Source: Kalaharituber pfeilii
Taxonomy: Eukaryota > Ascomycota > Pezizomycetes > Pezizales > Pezizaceae
Assembly: GCA_015179045.1 (NCBI GenBank)
Contig: WHUZ01000281.1
Location: 1-15,269, forward strand
DNA: 15,269 nt
Reading direction: 5' to 3'
Both the position numbers and the translations under genes were made by a program. The notes under the pieces are model-generated. The model was not told where the DNA came from and did no database searches. It worked only from the letters and a program-made list of their open reading frames with translations. This document shows, piece after piece, positions 1 through 9,400 of the stretch (positions are counted from its first letter, which is position 1; each line of letters starts with the position of its first letter).

Positions 1-515
1 CAAATTCAAGTTCCACTTTAGTGGATTCAGAGCCCATAGCTTCCTATGCATTTCTAGACCAGGGTGTGCAAGGGAATTTCATACATCCTAGGCTGGGTTA
101 AAGAGGTCGGATTCCAGGTTCAACCTATTACTCAAAGTGTCAAGCTCAAATTCATAGACGGAAAATTTGCTCGGAACTCCATAATATCAGAAGGATATAT
201 AGTTGAACTCGAAATAAATGGCCACTATAAGCTTCGAGAATTCGGAGGTAAAGACACCTGTGGCGATAACCCTTGGTCCTCGGAATGGGTTGGCAGTGAC
301 ATCATAATATCCAAATTGATCATAAAAACAATACTCTGCAATTTGGACCCAAGTTCCACTCCTACAACTCCGAAAATAACATTACGTCACTTTTGCCTAC
401 TAAACTTAGAGACTCAAATATCTCTCCTCCAGACCAAAACACAATTGAATTTGTCAATGCTGCTGCATTCAATGTTCTTGCTAAAATAATACTCAGCCTA
501 CAATTTAACTATCAC
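1..515 (+). pseudogene. Ty3/gypsy aspartic protease and PR-RT linker, broken
   Basis: The reading frame through position 54 gives a protease-like start with FLDQG followed by NFIHPRL. Retroviral-type proteases of this family carry D-S/T-G at this place, so the Ser/Thr next to the catalytic Asp appears to be replaced by Gln. A one-base insertion near 96 (ctgggttaaa) shifts the frame. The protein then continues as VKEVGFQVQP and SIISEGYIVELEINGHYK, the body of the protease fold. After about 250 the frame is lost again. Around 350-510 a third frame reads FHSYNSENN and then NTIEFVNAAAFNVLAK, the low-complexity linker between protease and RT. The assignment rests on the order of these blocks and on the RT that follows beyond the hAT-like insertion. 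Not functional. Confidence 0.75.
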
Positions 516-523
516 TGATATAG
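516..523. repeat. Left target-site duplication of the hAT-like element (tgatatag)
   Basis: The 8-bp word tgatatag here is repeated exactly at 3100-3107, just outside the opposite terminal inverted repeat. Eight base pairs is the standard hAT target duplication. The left copy was later partly duplicated again (588-594) by the 58-bp LINE-tail insertion. Confidence 0.85.
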
Positions 524-529
524 TAGTGA
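517..529. repeat. Target-site duplication of the 58-bp LINE tail, left copy
   Basis: The 13-bp word gatatagtagtga is repeated exactly at 588-600. It brackets an insert that starts with a T run and ends with the conserved LINE-B tail. The word straddles the hAT target duplication and the first six bases of its TIR. Confidence 0.9.
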
Positions 530-587
530 TTTTTTTTTTTTTTTTTTTTTTTTCATTACTCGCATACCGCCTATCAGGCTACGGCGA
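530..587 (-). mobile_element. Ultra-short 5'-truncated LINE-B 3' tail
   Basis: Read on the minus strand, this 58-bp insert is a 34-nt tail followed by 24 A. The tail (554-587) contains tcgcc-tagcct, a short loop, aggcgg and tatgcgagtaatg. It closely matches the 3' ends of the LINE-B copies at 10651-10684 and 13929-13962. A perfect 13-bp target duplication (517-529 / 588-600) shows it is a genuine target-primed insertion. Only the final few dozen bases of the RNA were copied. Confidence 0.9.
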
Positions 588-600
588 GATATAGTAGTGA
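588..600. repeat. Target-site duplication of the 58-bp LINE tail, right copy
   Basis: Exact copy of 517-529 (gatatagtagtga), directly after the 3'-tail insert. Its last six bases are also the first bases of the intact hAT-like TIR. Confidence 0.9.
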
Positions 601-611
601 GCGGCACGAGC
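595..611. repeat. Left terminal inverted repeat of the hAT-like element
   Basis: tagtgagcggcacgagc is the inverse complement of 3083-3099 with a single G/A difference at base 5. Confidence 0.85.
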
Positions 612-665
612 TAGCTCGAGCCGAGCTGGAGGGTGAGCTCGAGCTGGCCTGGCATGAGCTCGAGC
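603..665. repeat. GAGCTCGAGC-rich subterminal region, left arm
   Basis: Several overlapping palindromic words (agctcgagc, gagctcgagct, gagctcgagcc) occur within about 60 bases. The same words fill the right arm in inverted order. They are candidate transposase-binding repeats (inference). Confidence 0.7.
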
Positions 666-728
666 CTAGATTGATTATATACATAATATTGACAAACTAA
701 ACTAAACTAAGCTAAATTTTCATCTTTC

Positions 729-745
729 TCACTACTATCAGTTAA
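729..745. repeat. Target-site duplication of LINE copy 1, left copy
   Basis: tcactactatcagttaa matches 2829-2845 with one transition (t/c at base 14). The right copy directly follows the poly(A) of the LINE. Confidence 0.9.
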
Positions 746-2644
746 AGGAGCTTTAAACATCGTGAGGAAGGAGGTGGTCCTGAGAAGGATTGAGGAGAGG
801 GGGAGCGAGGGGGTGAGAAAGAAGCGGAGGTGGCTGGAGGAGTTTATGGGAGGCAGGGAGTTCGGAGTGTGGTGGGACGGCGAGGAGAAAGGGAGGGGCA
901 GGTCGAACGTGGGGGTTCCGCAAGGGTCACCACTGTCACCGGTCATCTTCCTCATCTTCATGGCACCCACCATTGAGAAGATGGAGAGAAGGCTGAGGGG
1001 GGTGGCGATGGGGGCGGAGGTAGAAGTGCCATCGTATGTTGACGACCTGGCAGCAACGATCCTAGACTGGCACGGGTACTGGGATATGGGGCGGCTCAGG
1101 GAGAAGGTGAAGGTGGCGATGGCGGAGGTGGCGGAGGAAGACCAGATCCCGCTGGAGGAGTCGAAGTGGGAGATGATAACCTTCGGGTGGGAAGGAGGTG
1201 GAAGAAAGAGGGGGAGATGCTAAAGTGGTTAGGGGTCATCTTCGATGAGAACTTGACCTTTGGCGCACATTGGCGAAACAGGCTGAGCCGAGCGCGGAGG
1301 CTGGCGGGGGCTCTCTCGGACTGGGCAACCGGAACTGGGGGATGTCTCCACGCAGCTGGAGGCAAGCCTACACGGGGATGGTGAGGGCGGTGCAATGTGG
1401 GGAAGCGAGATCGGGTGGAGGGGACAGAAGGAATGGAGGAAGGAGATGGAGAGAGTCCAGCTGCAGGTGTTGAAGAAGGCGGCTGGAGGAGGGAGAGGAG
1501 CGGGGGTGGAGGGGTGAGTGCGGTGTGTGGAGTGGAGGACGTGGAGACGGTCCTGGATGGCGCGCAAGCGAGGGCGATCGTCCGGGAGGTGGAGGCGCCG
1601 TCAGAGCTGGCGGAGCTTTGCACGGGCGACTTCGGAGGGAGTGAGGAGAGAGAGGAGGAGGCGAGAAACTGGAGAGACTGGGGGGTGCAGTGGGCGGTGG
1701 TCGAGAATGAGGGTATGAAGCAGTGCTGGACCGCTGGCAAGGTCAGTGGGCGAGGTTCTCGGAGGAGGGGGAGGAGATCTCGTGGGGAGGGGGGTGTGAG
1801 AAGGTGGAGGTGGAAGTGGTGAGAGGCGGAAAGGAGAAGTGGAGACGAGGGGGAGTGGGAAGCCGGATCGGGAAGCCGGAAGAAAAAGGGCAGTCCTTTT
1901 CTCCGACGGCAGCAAGATCGAGGACAGCAAGGTGGGGCAGGGGTGTGGGGGAGGTCGGCAGCCGTGGCGGAGGTGGTGGGAGAACGGCGACGGTGTTCGA
2001 TGGGGAGGTGAGGGTGAGAAGGCGCTGGAGAGTGTGGAGGAGGAGGTCCCTGTACTGATCTGTTAGATTCTGAGGCTGCCGTCATGGCGATCCAGAAGGC
2101 AGGCAGGGAGGGAAAGGGGAAAACCGAGGATGTGAGGAGAGTGGTGGATGCCGTAGCGAGGAGGAAGAAGAAGGGAGGGATGCGAAGCTGATGTGGGTCA
2201 AGGCTCACATCGGAATCGCAGGAAATGAGAAGGCGGATGAGTGGGCGAAGAAGGGGACGGTGATGCAGGGGAAGGAGGTGGCCACCGGAAGTGGGGTGCG
2301 CCAGAGGGTGAAGGCGTGGAGGAAGGAGAAGAGAGAAGTGGAGGCTTTGGAGGAGGAAAGGTCATGGAGTGGAATAGGATAGCAGTATCCAATTTCACTG
2401 CCTTGCGCCTGGAGAGAGGGAGGTGTGCGTGTGGTTGAAGAGGATAGGGGCGGCTGAGTCGGATAAGTGCAGGTGCGGGGAGGTGCAAACCGGGGAGCAC
2501 CTCGCTTTCCGATGCAGAAGTCAGAAGAACCGCCCAGAAGGTTTTGAGAGGTGGAGCGACATGGGAAAGGATTGGAAAAGAAAGGCGGAGAATGGAGAGG
2601 AGTATGATATTTTAGAGAATTTCTTTTCCAGGGTCAAGTTCTAG
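746..2644 (+). pseudogene. LINE ORF2 fragment: RT, RNase H and CCHC knuckle, frameshifted
   Basis: The frame from about 762 to 1223 carries the RT core: GVPQGSPLSPVIFLI (about 911-955) and the catalytic YVDD (1035-1046). Later pieces shift between frames. VKWLGVIF-like sequence lies near 1225, the RT thumb piece AYTGM near 1369, and an RNase H piece with DSEAAV near 2063-2080. Then comes WVKAHIGIAGNEKAD (2193-2237), which holds the RNase H His and last Asp. A CRCG-x-VQTGEHLAFRC knuckle follows near 2467-2516, and the frame ends at the stop in 2642-2644. Coding is very rich in Arg, Glu, Gly and Lys. At least five frame changes make it non-functional. The layout matches copy 2 piece by piece. 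Confidence 0.88.
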
Positions 2645-2690
2645 AAGGTAGGAGAATGCGGGGTCAAGTTCTAGAAGCTAGGAGAGCGGG
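2631..2690 (+). repeat. Two 30-bp tandem units at the end of ORF2
   Basis: gggtcaagttctagaag starts both units (2631 and 2661) at exactly 30-bp spacing, with a few differences downstream in each unit. The ORF2 stop codon lies in the first unit, so the second is 3' UTR. The larger LINE copy does not show the duplication, so it is a local event in copy 1. Confidence 0.9.
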
Positions 2691-2828
2691 GGCGACGGCG
2701 CGTGGGGGCCATGTATGTAGAGAGTTAGTTTAGCCTGTCTCCGGGCTATGAGGCTTGCCAGGGACCCTGCCATGGCTTAGTGCTACAAGCGGGGTTATGT
2801 GATTTAAAAAAAAAAAAAAAAAAAAAAA
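2645..2828 (+). other. 3' UTR and poly(A) of LINE copy 1
   Basis: A non-coding tail of about 160 bases with paired words (agggaccct, and ccgggct with aggcttgcc), then 23 A. The last 60 bases resemble 10200-10266. Confidence 0.8.
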
Positions 2829-2845
2829 TCACTACTATCAGCTAA
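2829..2845. repeat. Target-site duplication of LINE copy 1, right copy
   Basis: tcactactatcagctaa follows the poly(A) directly and matches 729-745 except for one c/t difference. Confidence 0.9.
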
Positions 2846-2991
2846 ATTGAGCATTTCGAAGTTGTTGGTAGGCCAGAATGAGCTACAAGTCTCTAATTAT
2901 TACTATATTAGGTATTTACAGTTTTACGAAAGCTTGCACTGGCTAAGCATTTTAGCGAGCTAGCAAGAAAAAACACTAGCATGATCTTGGC

Positions 2992-3090
2992 TCGTTTGAG
3001 CTCGAGCTCCAGATCAATCGAGCTCGAGCTAGCTCGTACAAGCTCGGGCTCGAGCTGGCTCGACCTGGCTCGACCTGGCTCGGCTCGTGC
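2992..3090. repeat. GAGCTCGAGC-rich subterminal region, right arm
   Basis: Mirror of the left arm. It holds gagctcgagct words and a short tandem of ctggctcgacc (about 3053-3083). Confidence 0.7.
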
Positions 3091-3099
3091 CGCTTACTA
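3083..3099. repeat. Right terminal inverted repeat of the hAT-like element
   Basis: gctcgtgccgcttacta is the inverse complement of 595-611 with one mismatch. Confidence 0.85.
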
Positions 3100-3107
3100 T
3101 GATATAG
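3100..3107. repeat. Right target-site duplication of the hAT-like element (tgatatag)
   Basis: Exact repeat of 516-523. The gypsy sequence resumes at 3108. Confidence 0.85.
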
Positions 3108-4695
3108 ACTATGAAATCTACTACTGAGTTAGTTAAGAAGCTACTAGAACTATAAGAAACGTTAACAGTGAACAGAATATCAAAGCAATGATCTAAAGGA
3201 GTGAAGACCGACACCGCCACCGTCCTGCCCTAGATCCCTGCATCTATATTCCTGCTGAATATCATAGCTACCTTGATGTGGTTCAGTAGAGAAGCTGCTG
3301 AAACTCTCTCACTTCATAGGCCCAGAGTTGACCATGCTATCATTCTAGAAAAAGGAAAAGCTCTACCATTTGGACCACTATACAGTTTGAATATCAAGGA
3401 ACTGCTAGCACTAAGAGAATATCTTGAAGATAATCTACACAAAGGATTTATTTATGCATCTACATCATCTGCTGGAGCACTAGTCCTATTTATTCCAAAA
3501 TCCGCTAGATCCCTATGCCTCTGTGTTGACTACCGAGGACTAAACAATGCTATGATTAAAAATCGCTATGCTTGGCTACTGATCAGTGAAACTCTGGACC
3601 GGTTGAGACAAGCAAAGTACTTTATTAAGCTCGATATCTGTGAAGCATACTATTAGATCAGGATCAAGGAAGATAATGAATGGAAAACAGCTTTCAGAAC
3701 TCGATATAGCCACTTTAAATATACTGTTATGCCCTTTGGTCTTACCAATGCTCCTGCCACATTCTAAGCATATATTAACAATGTTTTTCGGGAATTCCAT
3801 GATATCTTCTGTATACTCTACCTTGACGATATTATCATAGTTAGTGCTAACCTTATAGATTACCAAACACATGTACGAAAAGTACTACAACGCTTGCGAG
3901 AGCATAGTCTATTCCTTAAAGCTGAGAAATGTCGATTCTATAAACAAGAAATCGGGTACCTAGGATTCATAGTATCAATAGACAGTATTAAGATGAACCT
4001 AAAAAAGGTTGAGGCCATTAAGAACTGGGAAGCACTACGAAGCATTAAGGATATTCAAACATTCTTAGGATTTACTAACTTCTACCGAAAGTTCATTCTA
4101 GTATACTCTAAAGTTGCTGGATCTATGTATGACCTACTTAAGAAGGGTATGAAGTTCATATGAGGAGAAAAACAACAACGTTCATTTGAAGCTCTTAAAG
4201 AAGCCTTTACCTCTATACTCATTCTCAAGTACTTTGACCTATCCAAGCTGGCAATTATAGAAACAAATGCATTGGACTATGTTATTGCTGGTGTACTCAG
4301 CCAAGAGCATAATAGAAAACTACACCCTGTCATATACTACTCTTATCGAATAAAGCCTGCTGAATGCAACTACGAAATCTATAATAAGGACTACTTGCTA
4401 TAGTTAATGGCCTTAAGGAATGGAGGCACCACCTGTGTAGTAATGTATATGATGAGGATATTACCATATATACTGATCATAGGAATCTAGTATACTTCAT
4501 AAGTACTAAGGAACTAACAGCTAGACAAATTCGGTAGATAGAAACACTTACAGAATATAAACTTTAAGATTGTATATCGAGAAGGGAAGAAAAATGAGAA
4601 AGCAGACTCCCTAACTAGGAGATCAGGAGATCTTTCTAGGGAGGAGGACCAAAGACTTACACAATGCTATCAACTACTCTTGAAACCCGAAGGGC
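3108..4695 (+). pseudogene. Ty3/gypsy reverse transcriptase and RNase H, broken
   Basis: Linker sequence ending YHSYLDV leads into FSREAAETLSLHRPRVDHAI, the usual start of Ty3/gypsy RT. The frame is shifted by one extra g near 3280. From 3273 one frame holds LCVDYRGLNNAM, then FIKLDI with its catalytic Asp, then [12 protein letters not shown], the catalytic YLDD (3819-3830), and the thumb and connection segment FLGFTNFYRKFI. That frame is cut by stops near 3655, 3765 and 4161. RNase H follows with IIETNALDY, where IETDASDY is usual, so the first catalytic Asp seems lost. Frameshifts near 4400 and 4565 precede IYTDHRNL and KADSLTR. Integrase is missing. Not functional. Confidence 0.9.
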
Positions 4696-6430
4696 AAGGG
4701 TCTGTGGGTGGCGGAGGAGCAGTTGACAGAGAATAAGGCAAAGGGGATGAGAATGTGGGCAGACGACGTACAGAAGAACGTCGACTCCGGAGAAGATAAG
4801 GGGATGGCGGAGAGAGTGAAAAGGTTGGAGGATATGGTCGTTAGCATCCACGCGCATATGGGACTGGCAACGACGGAGGAGAAGGACAGGGCGGAGAAAA
4901 AGAGACGGCAGGTAGAGAGAGAAAATAGGAGAAGGAAATGGAGAGGGAAAGGCAAGCGGAGGCGAGGAAGATTAAGAAGAGGGCGGAGGAACAGAAGAAG
5001 GCGGAAGAGGAGGAGGAACGCAAGCAGAAGGCAGCGGTCGAGGCGCACAACACCTTAGACGCACAGCAGAAGATCAGGAAGAGAGAGCTTCTGATGGCCA
5101 GAGAGCTAGCGAGCAGGTTGGAGAGGGAAGCCATGGAAACGAGCAGGGAGGAGGACGAAAAGAAGGCAAGGGAGGCGAAAGAGGAAGCGGAGAGGATCGA
5201 GAGGGAGAATCGAGGTTTCCTCACGGCAGAGGTGAAGCAGGAGGGGGAAGGATGGCAGGTGATCGGGGGGAAAAAGATGAAGAAAATGCAGATCACGTCC
5301 GAACACAAGGAGAGGGTCGTGGCAAAGGGGGAGGCGTGGGAGAAAGAAAAGGAGAGGGGATTGAAAGTGTTTGAGCAGGCGAGGAGGGATTGGGAATCAA
5401 CCGAAAAGAAGCCCATGTTCCGAGTCAGGAGGCTCAGCGTAAAAGGGGAGGTGAGCGTGATGGAGAGAGTATGGGAAGTGGAGGAGGTCCCGCGGGGATG
5501 AGGAATGAGGAGGTGCTTAAGAAGTGTAATAGCATAATCAGGGCGATGTACGGGGATACGGTGAGAGTGTGGGTGGAAAATAAAAAGGCGGTGAAATTAG
5601 TGGTAAAAGGAGTACCAGTGCAGAAGGGGGCTGTGACGGACGCAGAGATCACGGAAATTGTGAAGAAGGAGAACCCGGAGCTGAGAGCAGGCAACCGGGG
5701 GCCGCACAGATTTGCGTGGGCACCGAACCCACAGACGGCGAGGTCGAGTTCGGTAACGTTCGAAGTGGCCGATGCAGAGGAAGCGGACAGATTGTGCAAG
5801 GAAAGGATAATGATTTTGGGGAAGCCGAGGTGGGTGCAGCTGTGGAATCCGAAGGGGAAACAGCAGCAAGGGAGAAGACCGGAGGTAATGCAGAACTGGA
5901 GAAGGGAGGAGACCTTACCAGAAGGAATAACGAGGTCACCACCCCCAGTGAATGCCCCGAAAGGACCGAAGGGAAAGGGGGACAGGCATGGAGGGGAATC
6001 GGGGGGGAATGGGACAAACACAGGGAGCACAGAGCCAGCAAGGGAGCGGAGGGATTATATGTCTGGTGTGTAAGAAGAAGGGGCATGTGGCGAAGGAATG
6101 CGGTGATGAGGAGGCGAAGAGAGCATTCCGGGCGGTCACAGAAAAGAGAAAAGGAACGGGAGAAGCAGGGAATGAAGGGGGAAAAGAAAGAAAGTGGAGG
6201 AGGAGGAGGGGGGGATAGTGTTCAATGCAAAAAGTCAGAAAGAAGCGGAGGAGCTAAGCGCGATCTTGCGGAAGGCAGGAACGAAGGCTAAAGGAAAGGA
6301 CAGGGAGAGGAGCTGGGATGAGGAGGCAGAGGAGATGCAAGGGGTGAAGAAGGACGTGGAGGGTATCGAAGATTCCGACTGGGCACCCACCCGGGACGAG
6401 AGGACTGAAGCCCCGAAATCCACATGGTAG
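4683..6430 (+). pseudogene. LINE ORF1: coiled coil and CCHC nucleic-acid-binding protein, frameshifted
   Basis: The opening frame has no ATG before 4746 and reads through KAKGMRMWADDVQ. A shift near 4930 leads into a long Glu/Lys/Arg/Ala segment (about 4938-5230), a probable coiled coil of the kind that makes ORF1 trimers. Another shift near 5495 leads to a compact region (about 5505-5860) with IRAMYGDTVRVWVENKKAVK and then KPRWVQLWNP, which resembles the RNA-binding part of Tad-type ORF1. A further shift leads to one CCHC knuckle, CLVCKKKGHVAKEC (about 6059-6100). The last piece, in a third frame, ends at TAG 6428-6430. ORF1 proteins coat the element RNA. At least four frameshifts make this copy inactive. 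Confidence 0.8.
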
Positions 6431-9400
6431 AGTGGAAGATAGGGTGCCAAAACGTGCAGGGCGGGGTAGCCAACACGCACGTGGCGTTGGAGTGGGCGAG
6501 TAGGGAGGGGTTCCATATCTTTTTTGTGCTAGAAGCGTGGGTGGAACGGAGAGGGGGGAGTTGGGTGACAACGACCCATCCATCTTTCGACATAAAGTCG
6601 GAGGTGAGAGAGGGAACGAGGGTAGTGTTACATGTCAGCAAGGGGAGGGCAGCGAAGGTGAGGGTAAGAGAAGAAGGGAAAAATTGGGTCTGGGCGGCGG
6701 TGGGGAAAAGAGAGTGGGAGGAGTGTACGTGCAGCCCAATTGGAAGAAGGAAGAAATGGAGGAGGTGCTGGGAAGGATAGAGAAAGAATGGGATGGGAAG
6801 AGGGGGGTTATCTTGGGAGACTGGAACGCTCATCACCGAGCGTGGGGAGGGGCGGGAGTGCAGAACAACGGAAGGGGAGTGGCGGTGAAGGAGTTTTTTG
6901 AGGGGATGGATGGAGCTGGCCAACACGGAAGGGGAAGCGACGTGGAGGAGACAGAGGCGGGGGGAGGTACAGGAGTCGGTTATCGATCTGTGTTGGCAAA
7001 AGGGGATGGGAGAGGAGACGAAGGGGGGATGCAACAGGCGTTCCTGAGCTCGGATCATGCGGCCATAGGCATGCGTGGGAGGATACCGAGGAAGGGGGAG
7101 GAGGGAAAAGAAAGAGAGTGAATTTCGAGGAAGTGGAGGACATGGTGGAGGACATGAAGGAATGGGATGAGAAGAAGAAAGGGGAGTGGATGGAGGGGCT
7201 GCCGGGGGAGACCCCGTACGAGAAGCTCCTGAGCCTCAAGGAGAGACATAGCAGGGAAGTGAGGGTGTGTAGGAGGAGCAAGAAGTGGTGGTCCAAGAAA
7301 CTAACGGGCCTCCGGAAGAAGGTAGCGGCAGAAGGGAGAGGGGGAGTAGGTAAAGGGGCGAAGGGGATGGACCCGGAGAGGTATGAGAGATGGAAGCAAG
7401 CGAAGAGGACCCTCAAGGCGAACATCAAAAAGGAGAAAGAGGAGTGTTGGAGGGCCTTCGCAGAAGAAATGGGAGAGAAGGATCCATGGGTGGTCGCCAG
7501 GGTAGCAAAAGACCCATGGAAGGTGAAGGCGACGATGGGGAAGCTGACGGGAGAGGAGGGGGAGGATCTGAAAACGGAGCAAGACAAGTGCAAAGCACTA
7601 GTCGAGAGAAACTTTCAGTGGGAGGAGAGAGGTGGTGAGGAGGGGGGGGGCGGAGGAAGGGCCGGGATATAAGGTAGAAAAGATAGTGGGCATGCTGGAG
7701 GACGCATTGAAGGGGACGAGCAACGTGTCTGCACCAGGACCGGACGGAATTTCATACAAGCTCTTGAAGCTGGTGATGAAGACGCCGTTAGGGCGGGAGC
7801 TAATGACACAGATGGCGGAGGAGATGGCGGCGGGGAGGACTCCGGAAGAGTGGCAGTTGAGCAAGGTGGTGATGATTCCGAAACCTGGGAAAGATAAGTC
7901 GCAGGTGAAGAGTTGGAGACCAATAAACTTGATCAACTGCGTAGCGAAGCTGGGAGAGAAGGTGGTGGCAAGCGAGCTACAGAAAGCAGAGCAACTTTTC
8001 CACCGTCATCAGTTTGGCGGAAGGAAGGGACGAAACGCGGCAGAGGCGATGATGAGGGCGGTCGCCAGAACACAAAGGTGTCTTGCGAGAAAGGGGGGGG
8101 CAGTGTGGAGCCTCGACGATGTGAGGGGAGGCTTCAATAATGTGAAGGGGGAAGAGGTGCTGAAGAGGGTGAGGAGAGACAAGGGAGCAGGGAGGTGGGC
8201 GGGGTGGCTGAAGGGATTTTTTAGAGAGAGAAAGTTCACGGTGGAGTGGGACGGAGTGGTCAGGGGGGAAGGCAGAGCGAACGTGGGGGTACCTCAGGGG
8301 TCGCCCCTGTCACCAGTCATTTTTCTGATATGGCTGGCGCCGATGTTGGAAGATTTGGAGGAGACGCTAAGGAGAGAATGCCCGGAGGTGGAATGCGAAG
8401 TTCCGTCATACGTAGATGACATCAATGTAACGGCGTGGGACTGGGAAGGGGGAGGTGGATCAGGAGAGACTGAGAGTGAAATTGGGAAGGATAACGGGGA
8501 GGGTGGCGGAAAAATGGGGGGTACGCTGGAGACAGCGAAGCATGAGGATATTGTCTTCGGCAAAGGGAAGAGAAGGAGAAAGGAGGTGGAGAGAGTGAAG
8601 TGGCTGGGAGTGATCTTTGACTCGACTCTAGACTTCGACTTCCACTGGAAGGCGAGGATAGAGAAGGCAAGGAAACTAAACAGGCGCGATGATGGGGCTG
8701 GGTGCAGGGCAGTGGGGGATGAGCCCGCGCAGCTGGAGACAGATGTACACGGGGATGATAAGGGCGGTGATGATGTGGGGGTCGGAGATAGGGTGGCGGG
8801 GACAGAAGGAGTGGAGGAGAGAGATGGAGAAGATTCAGTATCAGGTACTTGAAGAAAGGCTACGGGCGCTGTCCACGGAGCAGCGATGCAGAAAGTCAAC
8901 TGGATCGCCGGAGTGGAGAGTGCGGAGACGGCATTAGACGCGGCACAGGCGCGGTTTCGTAGCGAGGAGTATGGGGGACCCGAAGGGATGCGGAGACATC
9001 TGGACCGCGGACTTCAGGGGAGAGGGGGACGTGGAGGAGCGGGGGCGGGACTGGAAGGACTGGAGTGTGGGGTGGGCGACGCAGAAGAAGGATGGGTTCG
9101 AGTCGGTGGCAGGGAGGGTTACAGAGCACAGTTAGCTTCGTCATGCCGGAGGGGTGTGGACGAGGTGTCATTGGGGGGGGGGGATGTGCGAGAACGGAGG
9201 TGGAAGAAGTGAACGAGAGAAGGACGCAAAGGGGGAAGCGGGAGGAGTGGGAGTCGTCAATCTTTTGGCAACGCAAGGGGGGGGGCGGTGTACACAGATG
9301 GTAGCATGAACGAGAAGGGGAGAGTAGGAGGGGGATTCTGGAAGTGGGATGGCGGGGGGGAGAGGAAATGGGGACGGGAGCGACGGTGTGGGATGGGGAG

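Larger units (their letters stand above)
746..2828 (+). mobile_element. 5'-truncated Tad1-like LINE (copy 1, GC-rich family)
   Basis: It begins inside the RT domain and runs through RNase H, the C-terminal CCHC knuckle, a 3' UTR and a 23-A tail (2806-2828). It is flanked by a 17-bp duplication (729-745 / 2829-2845). The truncated 5' end is the normal product of incomplete target-primed reverse transcription. The 3' UTR end (accctgccatggc, then ctacaagcggggt-atgtgat) matches the end of the larger LINE at 10226-10266, so both are the same family. It lies inside the hAT-like element and is younger than it. Confidence 0.92.
524..3099. mobile_element. Non-autonomous hAT-like DNA transposon (MITE) with nested insertions
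   Basis: Ends are 17-bp inverted repeats beginning TAGTG and TAGTA (one mismatch), flanked by the perfect 8-bp duplication tgatatag. The T-A-G-N-G style terminus and the 8-bp duplication are hAT hallmarks. Without the 58-bp LINE tail and the 2.1-kb LINE inside it, the element is only about 400 bp and has no coding capacity, so it must have been moved by a transposase made elsewhere. Both arms (603-665 and 2992-3090) are crowded with GAGCTCGAGC-type words, as expected of subterminal transposase sites. The middle is plain AT-rich DNA. It inserted into the gypsy polyprotein between protease and RT. Confidence 0.85.
1..4695 (+). mobile_element. Degraded Ty3/gypsy LTR retrotransposon, internal part, interrupted at 516-3107
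   Basis: Two AT-rich coding blocks (1-515 and 3108 to about 4695) read in order as protease, protease-RT linker, RT and RNase H of one Ty3/gypsy polyprotein. They are separated by a hAT-like element with a clean 8-bp target duplication, so they are halves of one copy. Gag and the 5' LTR would lie left of the window. No integrase and no adjoining 3' LTR are seen, because sequence stops matching where the next LINE begins near 4683-4700. The copy is dead, with many stops and frameshifts. Base composition is much poorer in G+C than the LINEs beside it. The exact right boundary is uncertain. Confidence 0.85.

Noticed and set aside
530..553. T run as a transcription terminator
   Set aside because: It is the complement of a poly(A) tail with a target duplication. 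The same holds for 10440-10466 and 10631-10645.
1096..2208. Long minus-strand open frame (370 codons) rich in Pro, Ser, Leu
   Set aside because: It is the antisense of a purine-rich LINE ORF2 fragment that has clear RT and RNase H motifs on +. The composition follows from the skew and no domain is seen.
603..3090. GAGCTCGAGC clusters as a CRISPR-like or satellite array
   Set aside because: No regular spacing or spacers. The clusters are limited to the two arms of one transposon.
6288..7593. Minus-strand open frames of over 250 codons opposite the endonuclease region
   Set aside because: Antisense shadows. The + strand carries GDWNAHH and SSDHAAI.
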